Shown piece by piece: positions 52,500 through 64,000 of a DNA stretch of 64,000 nucleotides (position 1 is its first letter; every line of letters starts with the position of its first letter). The position numbers and the translations under genes are program-made. The notes beneath the pieces were generated by a model. That model was not told the origin of the DNA. It was given only the letters and a program-made list of their open reading frames with translations, and did no database searches. Source of the DNA: Parus major (taxonomy: Eukaryota > Chordata > Aves > Passeriformes > Paridae); NCBI RefSeq assembly GCF_001522545.3, contig NC_031770.1, forward strand, positions 93,472,851-93,536,850. The letters are read 5' to 3'.

Positions 52500-52600
52500 C
52501 AGCATCCTGCCCTTCCCGGGGCAGCGGCAGCAGCAGGGACACGTCTGTCCCTGGCCCGTAGCTGTGATGCGGCTGCGCACCTGTAAAGTGCAGCGGAATG

Positions 52601-55600
52601 GACTAAAGTCTGAATTGCGTGTCGCAAATCTTTGCCCTTCAGAAACACGGGGCAGAATTCCCATCTGGGGCTGGCAATGCTGAACAGGCAGGACAGAGCC
52701 ATTGGCTGTATTGTAAACTTCCTAAAGTTAGAGTTGTGAGGCATAGGAAATCACCTGTGGCAGTCCAACTTTAACTCGTGATCTCATGTGAGATGCACTG
52801 TAAAAACTGAATTATAGATAACTTTTCTTCTAATACATGGAATAAAAGTTTATATTTGCAATTTTTTTTCATGAATATTTTTTACTGGTTTGGTTTGGTT
52901 TTAGTTTGTCTATTACTTCTAGGGGAATACTAGAATGCTTTTGTAGTGGTTGGTTCACACTTCATCTTTACAATCACTAAATTGTAGCTAACAATTTTCC
53001 TTTCTTCAGAAAGGAAGAGATGAGCCTCCCTGTCCTCGTTATGAAGTTTCAGGATGCACCACCAGGGTTCTCGCTGTGACAAGAGAAGGGTTATGAACAA
53101 CCCTGGAGTCAGAGTTTGGGGTAGCTCTTCAGTGACAACATTCTCAGAAACACACAAAACAGAAATATTCTCTTTGCCAGCGTGGTACTACTGCTGGTTT
53201 TCACCTTAATTGACATGTCTTTATTTCTAGACATGTAGGTCTGAACTCCAGAAGCCGTAAATCATACAACCCTGTTCACAGCAAGAATCCCAGATAAAAT
53301 TCTTGCCTGAATCAGGACTGAAATTTGTGACATATCTTGAGATCACTCAGGGTGAAATTCTTGTTGATACGTAGAATGGGTGCAATTTTTTGGAAAGAAC
53401 TTTATTTTCTTTTACAGTTATGCAAATAGAGCTTGTTTGTATAACAACTTACCTAAAAGTCAATATTGAAAACTGAGAGGCAGTAGTAAAATTTTAAGTG
53501 CAGTTAATTACTAGGGAGCTCCTTCCTGTTAAAGCAGTTCACACACAGATGTGTAAGAGTGTAGTTAATATCATTACATGTTTGAATGCTTCATGGGATG
53601 CTATATGGGCACACAGAGAAAGCTGATGTCTTCTGACAGTTAATCTGAGCAATAAGCTGATAGATGTAATGAACTTAATAATGAGATACTAAGGTTTCAT
53701 TTCTATATTGACAAATCTGTTTAATTTTTTTTCCTTCAACATTTTCCTTGGAGTTCTATGGCACTGAATAATGTAATAACAAGCACACATTTCTCCATGC
53801 ATTTTAATTTGTGTTTTCTCCAAATTCTAGAGTCCTGTAGAAGCTTTAGGAACTTACAAAAGAAAAAATAAATTGTTTGCAATGAACACATACAAGTATC
53901 AATAATAGGGCTCTTATTAAACAACTATAATTAATTTATTTATCAAAGTTGTTCATTCACTCTCTACAATAGTATTTAGTTTTGCTCAGTGGGCAATAGC
54001 TTTGTGTTTAAAGTTGATATACAAAACCAATTTAAAAACATTGGTTCAGATGGGAAAAAAAGGGTTTAAAACATTTTAAAAATTGGCTATATTTTCCTTT
54101 CTCTTAAAATGTCCTTGGCTTTAAATGCCTGCCTAAAAGACTTTTGATGGAATATTTTAAGTTTTCAGACAGTTTAATCCTTGTTTCACTGACAAAAGTA
54201 GATGTGAGTTTTGATTTTCCATTAATTGCATGTCACAATTTCTCCTGAAAAATTGCAGCAACAATTTCCAGCTGACTTTCCAGATATGTGAGATACTTTT
54301 TCCTGAGAATCCTGGCTGATGACAACAACATTTAAGAGGAAGACGAGTCTTCCCAGGGTCAGAAAACATTGCAAGAAACAAAATTTTGTAATCCTTTAGT
54401 AAGGTACATCAATATATCAGCTGCACAGTGAAGTGATATTTTAAACGTATTTAAAATATTTTAAAACTTAAATGCATTTCAGTTTAAAATATGATTCTCT
54501 GATTTGAAAGACTTATATTTGTATTTCTTGGAATTAGCTCTTATATTTATGGATACACTCTTAGAGTATTCAAAGAAGAGGGAACCATTGCATTTCTTCG
54601 TTCTGGAAAGCAGAGAAAAGCAGAGAGAAAAAGAGTGTATTATGAGAGTCCCAAGCAAACCACCTTTTCCCCTGTCCCAGAAAAGGCTTGCAGATAATAA
54701 AATGGAAATTAAAATAGGTGCAGCAGCACCCATCCCTCAGCCTGTCAGCTGCCATCAGTCTCTCTCTGGCACCAATGCATTAGACAAAGGTAAGAGAGGC
54801 AAGTCCTGCACACACTGAGCCTGAGCGGACACAGAGTTTTCCCATGGAAAGAGAGTTCTGCAAAACACCCTTGAGTCAGCTGGCATTTAAAGTTATCATG
54901 AAACAAAAAGCACTTGAATTTTATCTGGGGTAAGAAAAACCACTTCTCACTGAGTTTTTATTGATAAGGGATGTTTTGAGAGCACAGCTAGAGTCTGAGC
55001 CAGAGGAAAGCCAGAAACAGGACTGGTGCAATGGCAATGCAAGCAAACAGTACAATGTGTGCAAAGCTTAGGTCATTGCTGTCACTGCTCCCACCCCATT
55101 GCCAGTGTCAGTGACACTCTGATTTATGGTGGTCAAAGGGCAAAAATGAAGAGGTGGCAGTGGGAGGAAAAGGCAAGGGGGAAATAGAAAGGGGAGCTCA
55201 AGCCCAAGCAGAAATAGGACGCTCCCATTTTGGAGACCACCAGAACAAGGTGTCCCAGGACTGAGGTTTCTACCCCCAGCAGCTCTCAGTGCTGAGTGCA
55301 GATGTTGCAGCTCTCATCAGGGGCTGATTCACTTCCACTGTGACACTGAGTGGTGCCACTGCATGTCCTGTTTGCTGCACTTGGGGGAATGTGAAGCAGC
55401 CACAACACAAAAATTAACAGTCTCCAAACAGCTGTCTCCAGTGGGGAAATTTTAGGCCTTTCAACATGAAATCAGTGACTGTTCCAATTCTTTCAGATTC
55501 ACACAATAGAAGATACAGGCATGTGTCTACATCTTCATGCAAAATTTTTAGACTCTGGGCTTGAGCACTGTATGGCACAGACTCATATCTCTTGTATGTC

Positions 55601-57013
55601 TTCTTTTAGCCTCTCCCACCACTGCCAGATTGCTTAGCATCCTTTTCCACCCTTGTGTTTTCAGGTTTTTTACTTCATTAAACAGCTCAGCATCTTAATC
55701 AGAAATCACCTTTTCCCTAAAGTCAATCCACCTTGCTCACAATTGTCATTAGTGGGCTTCATTTTTTAGTAGAATTTTGGAATTTCACCCCAGATGTACC
55801 ACTTTCCAGGTTGAACAACCATCATGGATCTCAGCAGGACTGTGTAATTTACATTACAATGGTTCATGGCAACATATGGGGATCCTTATTAGAACAAAGA
55901 GCAGAAGAAAATCGATGGAATATCACAGTGAAAGCAAGAGATGAGAGAGAGAACAAAAGCAACATGCATTACACCAGGCAGTTACAATGGGTAAGGTGCT
56001 AGCCATAGCATGCTTCTTTCCCTTTTTATGCCTTCTTGTCCCTGCAGTACATCTGAGCCTACACTATGTAAAAATAAAAAAATTTTAAAAAAATTCAACC
56101 CAGGTTTGATTTCTAACATATTTAAGTGTGCCTTAAAATATTGAGAGTGAATATTTTGATATTCAATGATATTTGATATTGATATACTTGATATTCAAGT
56201 CAAAAAGACTGATATGTTTATCATGCTGTCTGATTAAATTCAGTGAGTAATTTGGAAAAGAGGAGAAGAGCCAGAGTTTTCAGAGTAAAATACAGCTATC
56301 ATGCTGTAAAGAAAGTAATTTAACTCCCAAAACAACTCTGATCCAGAAAGGGATTCCTTCAGTTTTGAATTGAAATACTTCATGAATGAACACGTGTTAT
56401 ATGTGTTAAAATAAACTTTGCATTCAGTCAGAGGTTCTTACTGTTGCTTCCATCATGTATGGGTTGGATAAACGTTCCCACAGTGTTCCCCATAGGCCCA
56501 GTCATAGCTTGCAGCTGTAATGTCACTGATTATTGAACTTCTGACAGAGAATTGCCTGTTGTCTGTTACATATAATTTATATTGTGGTAGATGGGGTACT
56601 CACTTGGCAAGTGAGAGAGACAGTTTTCCCCTCCCAGATTTGCAGCAAACTTTCAAAACCCTGTTTTTTTTAAAAAGAAAAAAAAGGTATTTATTGCTTC
56701 CCAACACAGTAGTTATAATGTGGGTCTGTAGTTCATTGTCACTCAGATTCTGTTGCTGAAGACATTTGTATTTTGCTTGTCTAATTAGAAATTTACTGAA
56801 GGTAATGGTCGGAAGATATTAATTTGATAATCTAGTGTGCATGCACCTAGGAAGTTCATGGATTTTTAGTTACTCTTGCAAAGTGGAAGGATTTAAATAG
56901 GGAAGGTTGAAGAAGTCTCATCTTTGATGTTTAAGGTGTTCACTGGAAATGTGTGTTCAAATCACAGAATGGTATCTGAAAACTTCCTCTCTTCTATCAT
57001 ACTTGCTGACATG
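52601..57013. other. Upstream flank of FAM110C, no supported gene
   Basis: Beyond the CpG island the sequence returns to AT-rich non-coding DNA. Open frames reach about 104 codons (54504-54818, +), unrecognised. A degenerate GATATT-rich stretch lies at 56147-56200. No repeat family was recognised. Confidence 0.55.
56147..56200 (+). repeat. GATATT-rich degenerate repeat
   Basis: Five or so TGATATT-like units in 54 bp, irregularly spaced. This is simple low-complexity sequence. Confidence 0.55.
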
Positions 57014-57066
57014 CTGTTATGAGCTCTCCCAGTCTCATTTTCAGACTGGGAGAGCTCATGATACAG
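57014..57066 (+). other. Perfect inverted repeat, hairpin of 17 bp plus 4 bp
   Basis: The arms at 57019-57035 (ATGAGCTCTCCCAGTCT) and 57043-57059 are exact reverse complements with a 7-base loop (cattttc). A further 4-bp pairing (CTGT at 57014-57017 with ACAG at 57063-57066) extends the stem across a 1x3 internal loop. The stem is shorter than that of a usual microRNA precursor, and no known element was recognised around it. Confidence 0.85.
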
Positions 57067-60000
57067 ACTTGAGTTTAGAAATCAAACATTGGGATATATT
57101 CATATTTGAAAATCCTAGTGATTCATAGGAACCAAACAACATTCAGAGCAGTCTTCAGATTTTTGAATGTCCTACCAGCTTATGCAGGTATTGTCCCATT
57201 CTGACTGCTGGAAATCCCATTCCCTGTTCATCTTATCCACATTCTGTAGAGCATATTAAATGTTTTACAACAAGTGGTGAGTCACTAAACTCAAAATGTT
57301 TCTATGAGACAGAAATTTTGACACATTTTCCTTGAGAGAATGCCCATCATTGAGCTCCTTTTAAATGCAGCTGAATAAATTTGTCCAACACTGTGATGGA
57401 CACAGCTCCTAATGTTTAAAGAAACCCATCTGTCAAACACCAGAACACTGGAAATATCACCAAAGGAGCACAATATCAGAACTTGGAATGCATGGATATG
57501 TATAACATGTGAAGCCTGTCATCTTCTGTCTAAGGTTTTAATAGCAAATTTGATGAGATCATGCTTCTTTCCCAAGGATTTCTTTTAGTGTCTCTGAAGA
57601 TACATCTAGCAGTCGTTCATTCTTTCTTATCAAGTGATTGCAAATTTAAATCACTGTCCTTATGAAATCCATGGAGGACTGACCAGTGTTTTATCCATAC
57701 TTCCTGTGTATTACTTAGGGGCCAGAAGAGCTTTTGCATGGTCTCTCTAGCAGAGTCATTGGCAAATGAAGTCTGCATGTTACCTTTCCACAGAAGGAGC
57801 CAGTGCTTTTCATTGCTGAGATGCCTCATGCTGATGTTTTCTATGCCTGAGGTTTTCTATGATTTTTCAGTGCTTAGAATCTTTCCCAGATCCCTAAGGA
57901 TGTTGGTTTGCTGTTCAGTTCTTGATGGACATGTGATAATTAAAGGACACTGTTGTTGTCTAAGGACTCCAAAGGGCAATTGTTTCTTTGCTGTTTAGGC
58001 ACAAGAAATATGCAAATATAGGAAAACTGATAAATGTGCTTGTATGTATTAATGCAGCTTTTTCACTTCCTCTTTCTAAGTATTTTCAGGTCTCCTTCAG
58101 TTTGCTGGTGCAAGAGCTCCTTTCAGAGTTTAGATGAGAAAATGAACTAATTTATCAAGACAGTTGCCCTGCCAAGGACAAACATTTACATTTAATAGTA
58201 ATCAGTCACTATACCTCTGAAGGTGTGGTGGTCTGTCCTGTCACTTTCTAAATGACTCTTGTACAGTTCAGACATAAAAGGCAAATATCTTCCAAGCTTA
58301 AGAGGGAGCCTGCAGCCTGTCCTGTCTGTATGTACAGAGGACATAGATAGGCTATGTCTCCTTAGCCTGGCCTTGGGAGTCAGCACAGGCTGTTGGCAAT
58401 TTCCAGCTACCCTATCTGGGTAACAAGTGAATTCAACAGTGTAGATCTTGTCAAATCATGTCTGGTTTAGTCTTGAGATCAGAGAATAAATCTGAGACCA
58501 CAGATGCAATTCTGAATTCTTACTACAAATTTAATTAATTGTTTGACCTTCTCTAGATATTCACCATGACATGCTATAATTCCATGCATAAGCTAATTGT
58601 GAATTTTACTGAGTCTATTTGATAATTTTCAGGTTTGGTTTAGGGAGATGAGTAATTTTCTGTTACATTATAGAGTTGTGTTTTAACTAAGCTGGGCAAC
58701 ATCTGTGTTGCAAGTGGGTTCTCTGACACTGCTGCTTACGTGGTGAAATTGAGCCTTGTCATGCCCTTTACATTTCAAAGTCCTTTTAAATGAACCCCAG
58801 CATCCTCAGGGCTCCACACAACAACAGAAGAACATGCACAATACTCTTGCCATGACCTGACTACAAATTCTTGATGTACATGAATTTACCTTGAAAGTTA
58901 TAACAGGTTTGTTCTAATCTGATTGACTCTGAAGATTAAATAACATCTTGGGTAAAGAGAGTAAAATAACTTAGCTGTTCTGTATCATTATATCAATTCC
59001 AAAGCTATACAAAACAAATAAGCATAAGCCCCAGCATTCAAGCTTCATTAGATTTATGTTGCAACATCTACATTAAACAAAATTACAGATTCAGTAAGAT
59101 CTTATCATACTGATGCAGCAGCTGCTCTGGACAGATCACACAGTTATTCTTATTTGTAGGTTTTTCTAGGAAACAATAGTCCAGACCTCTTCCATGAACA
59201 GTTCCACCCCTGCCCTGCAAACTTTGTCAGGTGCTAACAAGATGCTAAGCCCCAGCTGAAAAAGTAGATTCAATGAGCAGGAAAGAGTTGGAGATTTTAA
59301 TCATCCATCCCATATGACGATATGATGACACTATTCAGTGTCCATCCAGGAATTTACCTGTCAGAAAATGCTTGTCTATCTATTGCTATCTTCCTTTTTT
59401 GCAAGTACAGCTGGTACAGACTTCTTATTTATTTCACCCTCTCTATAAACTAACCTATATGTTTAAATCTTTCTAAGGTAACCTTTACAGACAAATATAA
59501 AAGAGGAAAAGCTTCCTGGATTTCTGAAGTAGATGCTAAGGCCTTTAGGGCTTTACTAGAGCCTGAGTTACTCTAGAGAGGTGTTGAACTAAACTAAGGG
59601 ATGGTTTGTGTGACCTGATCGATGTGAGGGGGTCAGGTAGGAAAGGTGAGCACTCATTTCCACACTGGCTTTGCTTTGGAGCCTCCAGTCATCCTTCTCC
59701 AGAAGGCAAGTCCCTTAGGTGCTGCTCAGAGAGATTCCACCCCAGAGCCACTCCAAAGGGATACATGGAGAAGGCTTCCCCAGCTTTGGTTCCATCTGCC
59801 CTCAGTCTCCTTCACCCAACACCCTCAGGCACGCAACATGTGGTCTCCAGCACAGATCGTTCATCCTGTGGAACAAGCACAATCATTGTTTTTCAGATAT
59901 TTTGGACAAAATGACCCCTCAGCCACTCACACAGATTGTAATTATGTCTCAGAAGAAACACAGGAGTTTGGAGCAGAGAGGTGTGGGGTGGGTGTAGCTT

Positions 60001-60157
60001 GGCTCTAGGAGCAGTGTGGGCACATGGTACCCACACGTGGTCTGTTTTCACTAGCCAGCATCCCTCTCCACCGTGGGCACTGGGGTCAGCCCAGGACCAA
60101 GTCCTGAGGGATTTGGCAGTGTAGGTACAGCTTATGGGCATGCTTCTGATCTAGCAC
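57067..60157. other. Intergenic, no supported gene
   Basis: AT-rich sequence. A GC-richer patch at 59600-60000 is open in several overlapping phases (up to 120 codons), which is typical of composition. No family was recognised. Confidence 0.55.
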
Positions 60158-60275
60158 AGATCACAGGATCAGAGAAATTCATGTTGAATTGAGGTCTTCT
60201 ACTCCAGGTTTCTAGTCCAAATGCTTTCTCCAAGCAGTCTCAGCTGTGAGACCACAGCAGGTTATGGCCTAGGCC
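60158..60275 (-). mobile_element. CR1 LINE 3'-end scrap, old
   Basis: The plus-strand order 'cacaggatcagagaaattca', 'ttgaggtcttctactcca', 'agtccaaatgctttctccaa', 'accacagcaggtt' follows the inverted 3' end of a CR1 subfamily (terminus, 'gtcatctggtccaa', 'gagcaggtt'). It is diverged and short. Confidence 0.5.
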
Positions 60276-60925
60276 TAAAAATAGTGTTGTGGAGGAGGAT
60301 TATGTAATGACTGATAAGATTTGGCAGAACAAAATGAATAAGGAAAAAAAAATTAATAGTTGATAATATGATATTTTTGAACACCTATTTAATTTCCATT
60401 CTTAATATGGTCCATTCATTTAGTATTTCTATACAGATTTTAGGCTTCTAAAATATTTTAAGCTTTTCTATATAGATTTTAGGTTTTGTGTATTTAACTG
60501 GTCTGTAATTTGTAAAATCATTAGGCATAAAATAAAAAGAGATTCTAGCAATATTAAAATCAACTGATATATAAATAAATGTGATATGCTATTTACTTAC
60601 AGTCTAAAGTAATTATTTATTCCACTGAAAGTGAGACTTCACTGGAGAGAAAAATAACTTCAGTTTATTTTTCTTTGGCTTTGAATAGAGGGTCTCTATT
60701 ATTTTAATACCAGTTGAACTTAGAGGGAGCCTGTAATGTAGGCCTAATAGAACTCATTTCTTGTTCTTAAAGAGTAACTGCAGATAGTATTTTAAATTTC
60801 TCACAGAAAATTGCTTCCATTACCCCATCTGCTAAACATACCAAAAAAAAAGCCCTTCCTTACTAAAAAGACACTTTTAAAATATGTTAATGATTAGACT
60901 GTTGTGGTGTTATTTTCTCTTTCAC
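60276..60925. other. Intergenic, nothing seen
   Basis: Very AT-rich sequence with no open frame or repeat family recognised. Confidence 0.6.
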
Positions 60926-60999
60926 ATGAGATTAGCTCAGTTGGTTAGAACATTGTGCTAATAACACCAAAGTTGTGGGTTCAATCCCTGCATGGGTCA
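60926..60999 (+). pseudogene. tRNA-Ile(AAT)-like segment of the SINE
   Basis: The 74-nt tRNA-like part of the SINE keeps the A and B box cores and the anticodon loop, but the acceptor stem no longer pairs well. It is transcription-competent in principle through polymerase III boxes and is not a functional tRNA gene. Confidence 0.75.
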
Positions 61000-61075
61000 T
61001 TCACTTAGGAGTTGGAATCAATGTTGGAATCAATTCTGGGTCCATTCCAGCTCAGAATAGCCTGTGATTCTGTGA
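60926..61075 (+). mobile_element. TguSINE1-type SINE (tRNA-Ile head, CR1 tail)
   Basis: Positions 60926-60999 follow a tRNA-Ile(AAT) gene: 'ttagctcagttggttaga' forms the D-arm/A-box region, the anticodon-loop sequence 'ctaataa' has AAT at 60960-60962, and 'gggttcaatccc' is the B box. The 5' acceptor strand has diverged (atgaga where a tRNA-Ile gene has GGCCGG). The T-arm is followed not by a gene end but by a CR1-like 3' tail: 'aggagttggaatcaat', 'gggtccattccagctcagaa', 'tgtgattctgtga'. A tRNA-Ile head with a CR1 tail is the published architecture of the passerine SINE TguSINE1, mobilised by CR1 machinery. The tail holds a duplicated 'gttggaatcaat' segment. Confidence 0.85.
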
Positions 61076-62715
61076 AAGTATTGGATTATTCTATTATCCT
61101 GTTCAGGTTCTGTGTCAAAAATTTTATTAAAGGGAAGAAAATAAGGATTAACACACAAACTCAAGTCATGCAATATGTTGTAGAATAAAAGTTAGTTGAA
61201 ATCCTTGTTCCTTTGGTTAAAACTGGTACTAAGTAATTAATGAACAGATAATCTGGTAATTCAGATTAGCATTCTGAACTACCAGGGAAAAAGTATTTAT
61301 AAAACACAATAATTATTAAGTTTTCTAATTTGGGGGTTTTTGCACTGTGTGTGGTTCTCCTAGTAACACCAAATACAGAGCAAATTTGATCCATCCAGTT
61401 TTGTAGTGTTGAGCATTCAGCCCAGACGTGAACTAAAGCTGCTTCCCAGGAGGTGAAATCTGTATGCAACCAGGCACTGAAACACAGGATGACAAGATAT
61501 GAGTCTCTTCTTGGGCCTCCTGGTGCCCCTGTGCAAGGTGCTAGCCCCCAGCACCAAGCACAGTCAGCCCTGGCTCATGGTGAGAGGAGATGGAGCAGTG
61601 CTTGGATTAGCACATCTCTTGTCCTGAGCTAAACCCATCTGAGGTGGGAAGAGCAAAGTCCAGCCACTGCAAATATTTTGTGGAATGGGGAAGCTCTCCA
61701 GAGGAGGAGCAGGACCCTGCATCCACCAGAGCCCCTGCAATCCCAGCACAGGCTCTGGCTTCATGTGTTTCATGTGGCGCCTGGAGCTGACCCTTATCTG
61801 ATTTCAGCAGAGACAACATTTGCTGAACCATTTGTGAATCACTTGGCACTTGCACAGACTTGTTGAGAAACCAAAGTCATCTGCCAGGCCACAATGTTCC
61901 TGGCTTTTCTTTCCTTCCTTCTTGAGACTGCTGCTTCAGCCAACTGAAATTATGTGAGCATGGTTGAGGTGAAGAGATAGGCTGAGACGGTGAAAAAGAA
62001 CTGTGTCCTTTAAGGTTTCCACATAAAAATGAGGGTTTTCTATGTATCAGTGAAGCTATAAACAGCTCAAGTTCCCACTGGCTTCAGTCAGAGATAAGGA
62101 CACGAAGTATCAGGCAAGTTTGTTTGCTCAGAGATACAATCATTCAAGAAATAAAAATAACTTGCATCCTGTCAAGTTAGTCAAAGATGTCAATGCTCAA
62201 TGAACCTTTACAAAGGGTTTTGAAAGGAGATAAATAGTGTAAAGAGTTAAATTTATTTCTTAATTAACTATATTTTATTTTAAAATAATTTAAAGTGAAT
62301 GAATTAGTAAAATATAATTTAATATTTATTTAAACTTTTTAGAAACTTAGAAGTACTGTAGACAAAATATGCACACATTAGTTTGCTGTTGTCTTATTTG
62401 AGAGGTTTATGTTTTGTTAATACTGTCTAGGCATTCCTAACGCTGAATATGTAAATGGATACAACACCAGAGTGTGAGGTTGCATCTCTGAGCTTCAATG
62501 TCAGAGCTTTGCCTTTTATGCTTCTATACAATTCTTTGAAAAGGCTGACATTATGCACTGGTCACTAAGTTGCTTTGCTATGTTTGCAGGGGTTTTAGAG
62601 ATCAAAAAAAGGATGATCAGCAAGGATATCAGCTGCTGATCCATACTGTTCCATACTGCTCTACAGGGCAAGGAAAAAAAAGAGCACAAAATCTTTCATT
62701 TTCTAGACAAGAAAT
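61076..62715. other. Intergenic, no supported gene
   Basis: AT-rich sequence, with a GC-richer patch near 61500-61860 that is open on both strands without recognisable product. An extremely AT-rich segment lies at 62245-62340. Confidence 0.55.
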
Positions 62716-62782
62716 AGGGAATTATACATATAAGTATAAATATATTATAATATATATTATATATAATAATACATATAATATA
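62716..62782 (+). repeat. AT-rich simple repeat
   Basis: Interleaved TA, ATA and TATAA units with almost no G or C, about 65 bp long. Confidence 0.85.
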
Positions 62783-64000
62783 AAAGCAACTACAGCTCAC
62801 CCTTGGAAGGCACTACATGAAGGCTGTGGTCTGCATCTGTGCCCCCCCACCTTCCCAACAGGTCTCACCACCCTCCACAGCCTGACTTCATCGGTCAAGA
62901 ATGCATTTTCCTCCATATGATTACGAATTCTCCTTCTCTTGGAAACTGGAGTGCCATTTATATGAACAATATTTGTCCTGCTTCATGCTGATGGCCTAAC
63001 CAGCAGCCCTGGTGTACACTGCGTGGGTTTGGAGCCTGGCCCCACAGCATGGAGCTCTGTGTGTCTCAACACGAGAAGTGATAGCAAAACACATGGAAAT
63101 GGTCAGGGGCTGTGTTCTCTACTACAACAGCAGCACGGGTTTGCTTCCTTTGCCAGACACAGCTGAGCTGCTCAGTGGAGCTCTGTGTGGCTTGAGGTAA
63201 GGAGTATTAGATTACTGGCAAAGTCTCTAAAGCTTTGCACTGGGAAAGGCTGAAATGCATTTACCTACATAATGTGGTTGGTATTTTATCTTAGAGCACA
63301 CAAGCCCCACTGTCCATCTCTTCCACTCCCTTCTCCCTGTCTGCTCTCTCCCCCTGTTATCACTCTCCCTCGATTCCCACTGCCTCTCCCTCACTGCTGT
63401 CTTTGGCCGAACCTTCAGCAGCCTGCAGGGAAGGTGGCCTCTTTAATCACGTTTGTGCTAATTGAGGCTTGATGAGAGGCATTTGCTTTCCCCCCGGTGC
63501 TGATGGCTCCCCAGCTGGGGCCCTGGCTGGCTCTGCTCTTTCCCTGTGTCTCGGCTGTTCCAGGAGGACAGCAGATGCTCCCTGCTCCCCCGCGGAGAGC
63601 AGCTGGCTGCTATCCCTGCCGTGTCACAAACCAGCTTGTGCACAGAGCAAGGACACTTGGACTCCTCCATCATCATCCTGCTCCTCAGGAAGAGCCATGC
63701 TGCAAAATCGTAATTTTGTCTCACAGAAAAAGCCAAAACAGTTGAGTCCTGGTCTCAGTGTTTAAGGCAGGAACCCTCCAAGGACAGATAGCATCTCTAT
63801 TGAAAAATGCACACGCATAAGTGCAAAGATTGCTGTGAAAATATGTTGGGTTAGTTTTGGGGTTTTTTTCTAAATCGTAATTAACATAGATTCTAAAGAG
63901 AGCCATCTCTGATGGCTAAGGGCAAGGTGGGACTTCATGCACATAATGCTCACTTACAGGGCTAACCCATTAGAGTTTCTATATCAGTTTTTATTCAATT
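62783..64000. other. Intergenic, no supported gene
   Basis: Pyrimidine-rich segment (63300-63400), then a moderately GC-rich segment to about 63700 with overlapping open frames in several phases. None is recognisable. An island around 63436-63490 contains homeodomain-type TAAT cores in otherwise GC-rich sequence (see findings). Confidence 0.5.

Larger units (their letters stand above)
51380..52600. promoter_or_regulatory. CpG island covering the FAM110C promoter and 5' coding half
   Basis: GC content and CpG frequency rise sharply here against an AT-rich background. The interval covers the first part of the coding sequence and about 0.8 kb upstream. No TATA box is seen near the expected start. 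CCAAT and GC-box elements are present (listed separately), fitting a CpG-island promoter with dispersed initiation. Long open frames on both strands (up to 321 codons on the plus strand) result from the lack of AT-rich stop codons. Confidence 0.85.

Noticed and set aside
50721..52664. 647-codon reading of the FAM110C frame, extended 285 codons upstream
   Set aside because: The extra N-terminus is Arg/Pro/Ala low-complexity translation of a CpG island with few possible stops. FAM110 proteins begin just before the conserved PLRLLNKGP block, so the ATG at 51809 is preferred.
57014..57066. A microRNA precursor
   Set aside because: The stem is about 21 bp in total and lacks the roughly 30-bp stem and flanking structure of a typical precursor. 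It is kept only as a hairpin observation.
60926..60999. A functional tRNA-Ile gene
   Set aside because: The acceptor stem is eroded and the segment continues directly into a CR1-like tail, so it is the head of a SINE.

Overview
The window reads as intergenic vertebrate DNA, most likely from a songbird (passerine). It is AT-rich with dispersed CR1 LINE fragments, which are typical of bird genomes. It also has one SINE with a tRNA-Ile-like head joined to a CR1 3' tail, the architecture of TguSINE1, known from passerines. No bacterial or phage gene organisation is seen, and there is no CRISPR array or operon.

Only one protein-coding gene can be supported: FAM110C on the minus strand, with its whole coding sequence in one uninterrupted block (50721-51809). 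A CpG island covers the 5' half of the gene and about 0.8 kb upstream. The island holds an inverted CCAAT box, an Sp1-type GC box, two G-quadruplex-capable tracts and a 12-bp triplication. FAM110 proteins are centrosome/spindle-pole associated, and the N- and C-terminal signature blocks are both intact here.

Layout: 1-6.0 kb unannotated; 6.0-6.8 kb two CR1 fragments in opposite orientation; 7.23 kb a short tandem repeat; 9.0 kb a CAA-rich tract; 14.15 kb an unclassified LTR-like repeat; 16.95-17.47 kb a CR1 fragment lacking its 3' end; about 21.9-22.5 kb a probable solo LTR; 27.7-30.0 kb two minus-strand CR1 fragments; 34.9-35.8 kb a TTCC microsatellite interrupted by a 777-N assembly gap; 40.7 kb a CR1 3' tail; 44.17 kb a weak orphan exon candidate; 50.2 kb a 46-bp duplication; 50.7-52.6 kb FAM110C and its CpG island; 57.0 kb a perfect 17-bp-stem hairpin; 60.2 kb a CR1 scrap; 60.9 kb the SINE; 62.7 kb an AT repeat.

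I did not find an undescribed multi-gene system. The observations most worth checking are the perfect hairpin at 57.02 kb, the orphan exon candidate at 44.17 kb, the possible splice signals flanking the FAM110C coding block, and the repeat-unit switch across the microsatellite gap. The remaining open frames (up to 163 codons) have no recognisable family and are treated as chance.
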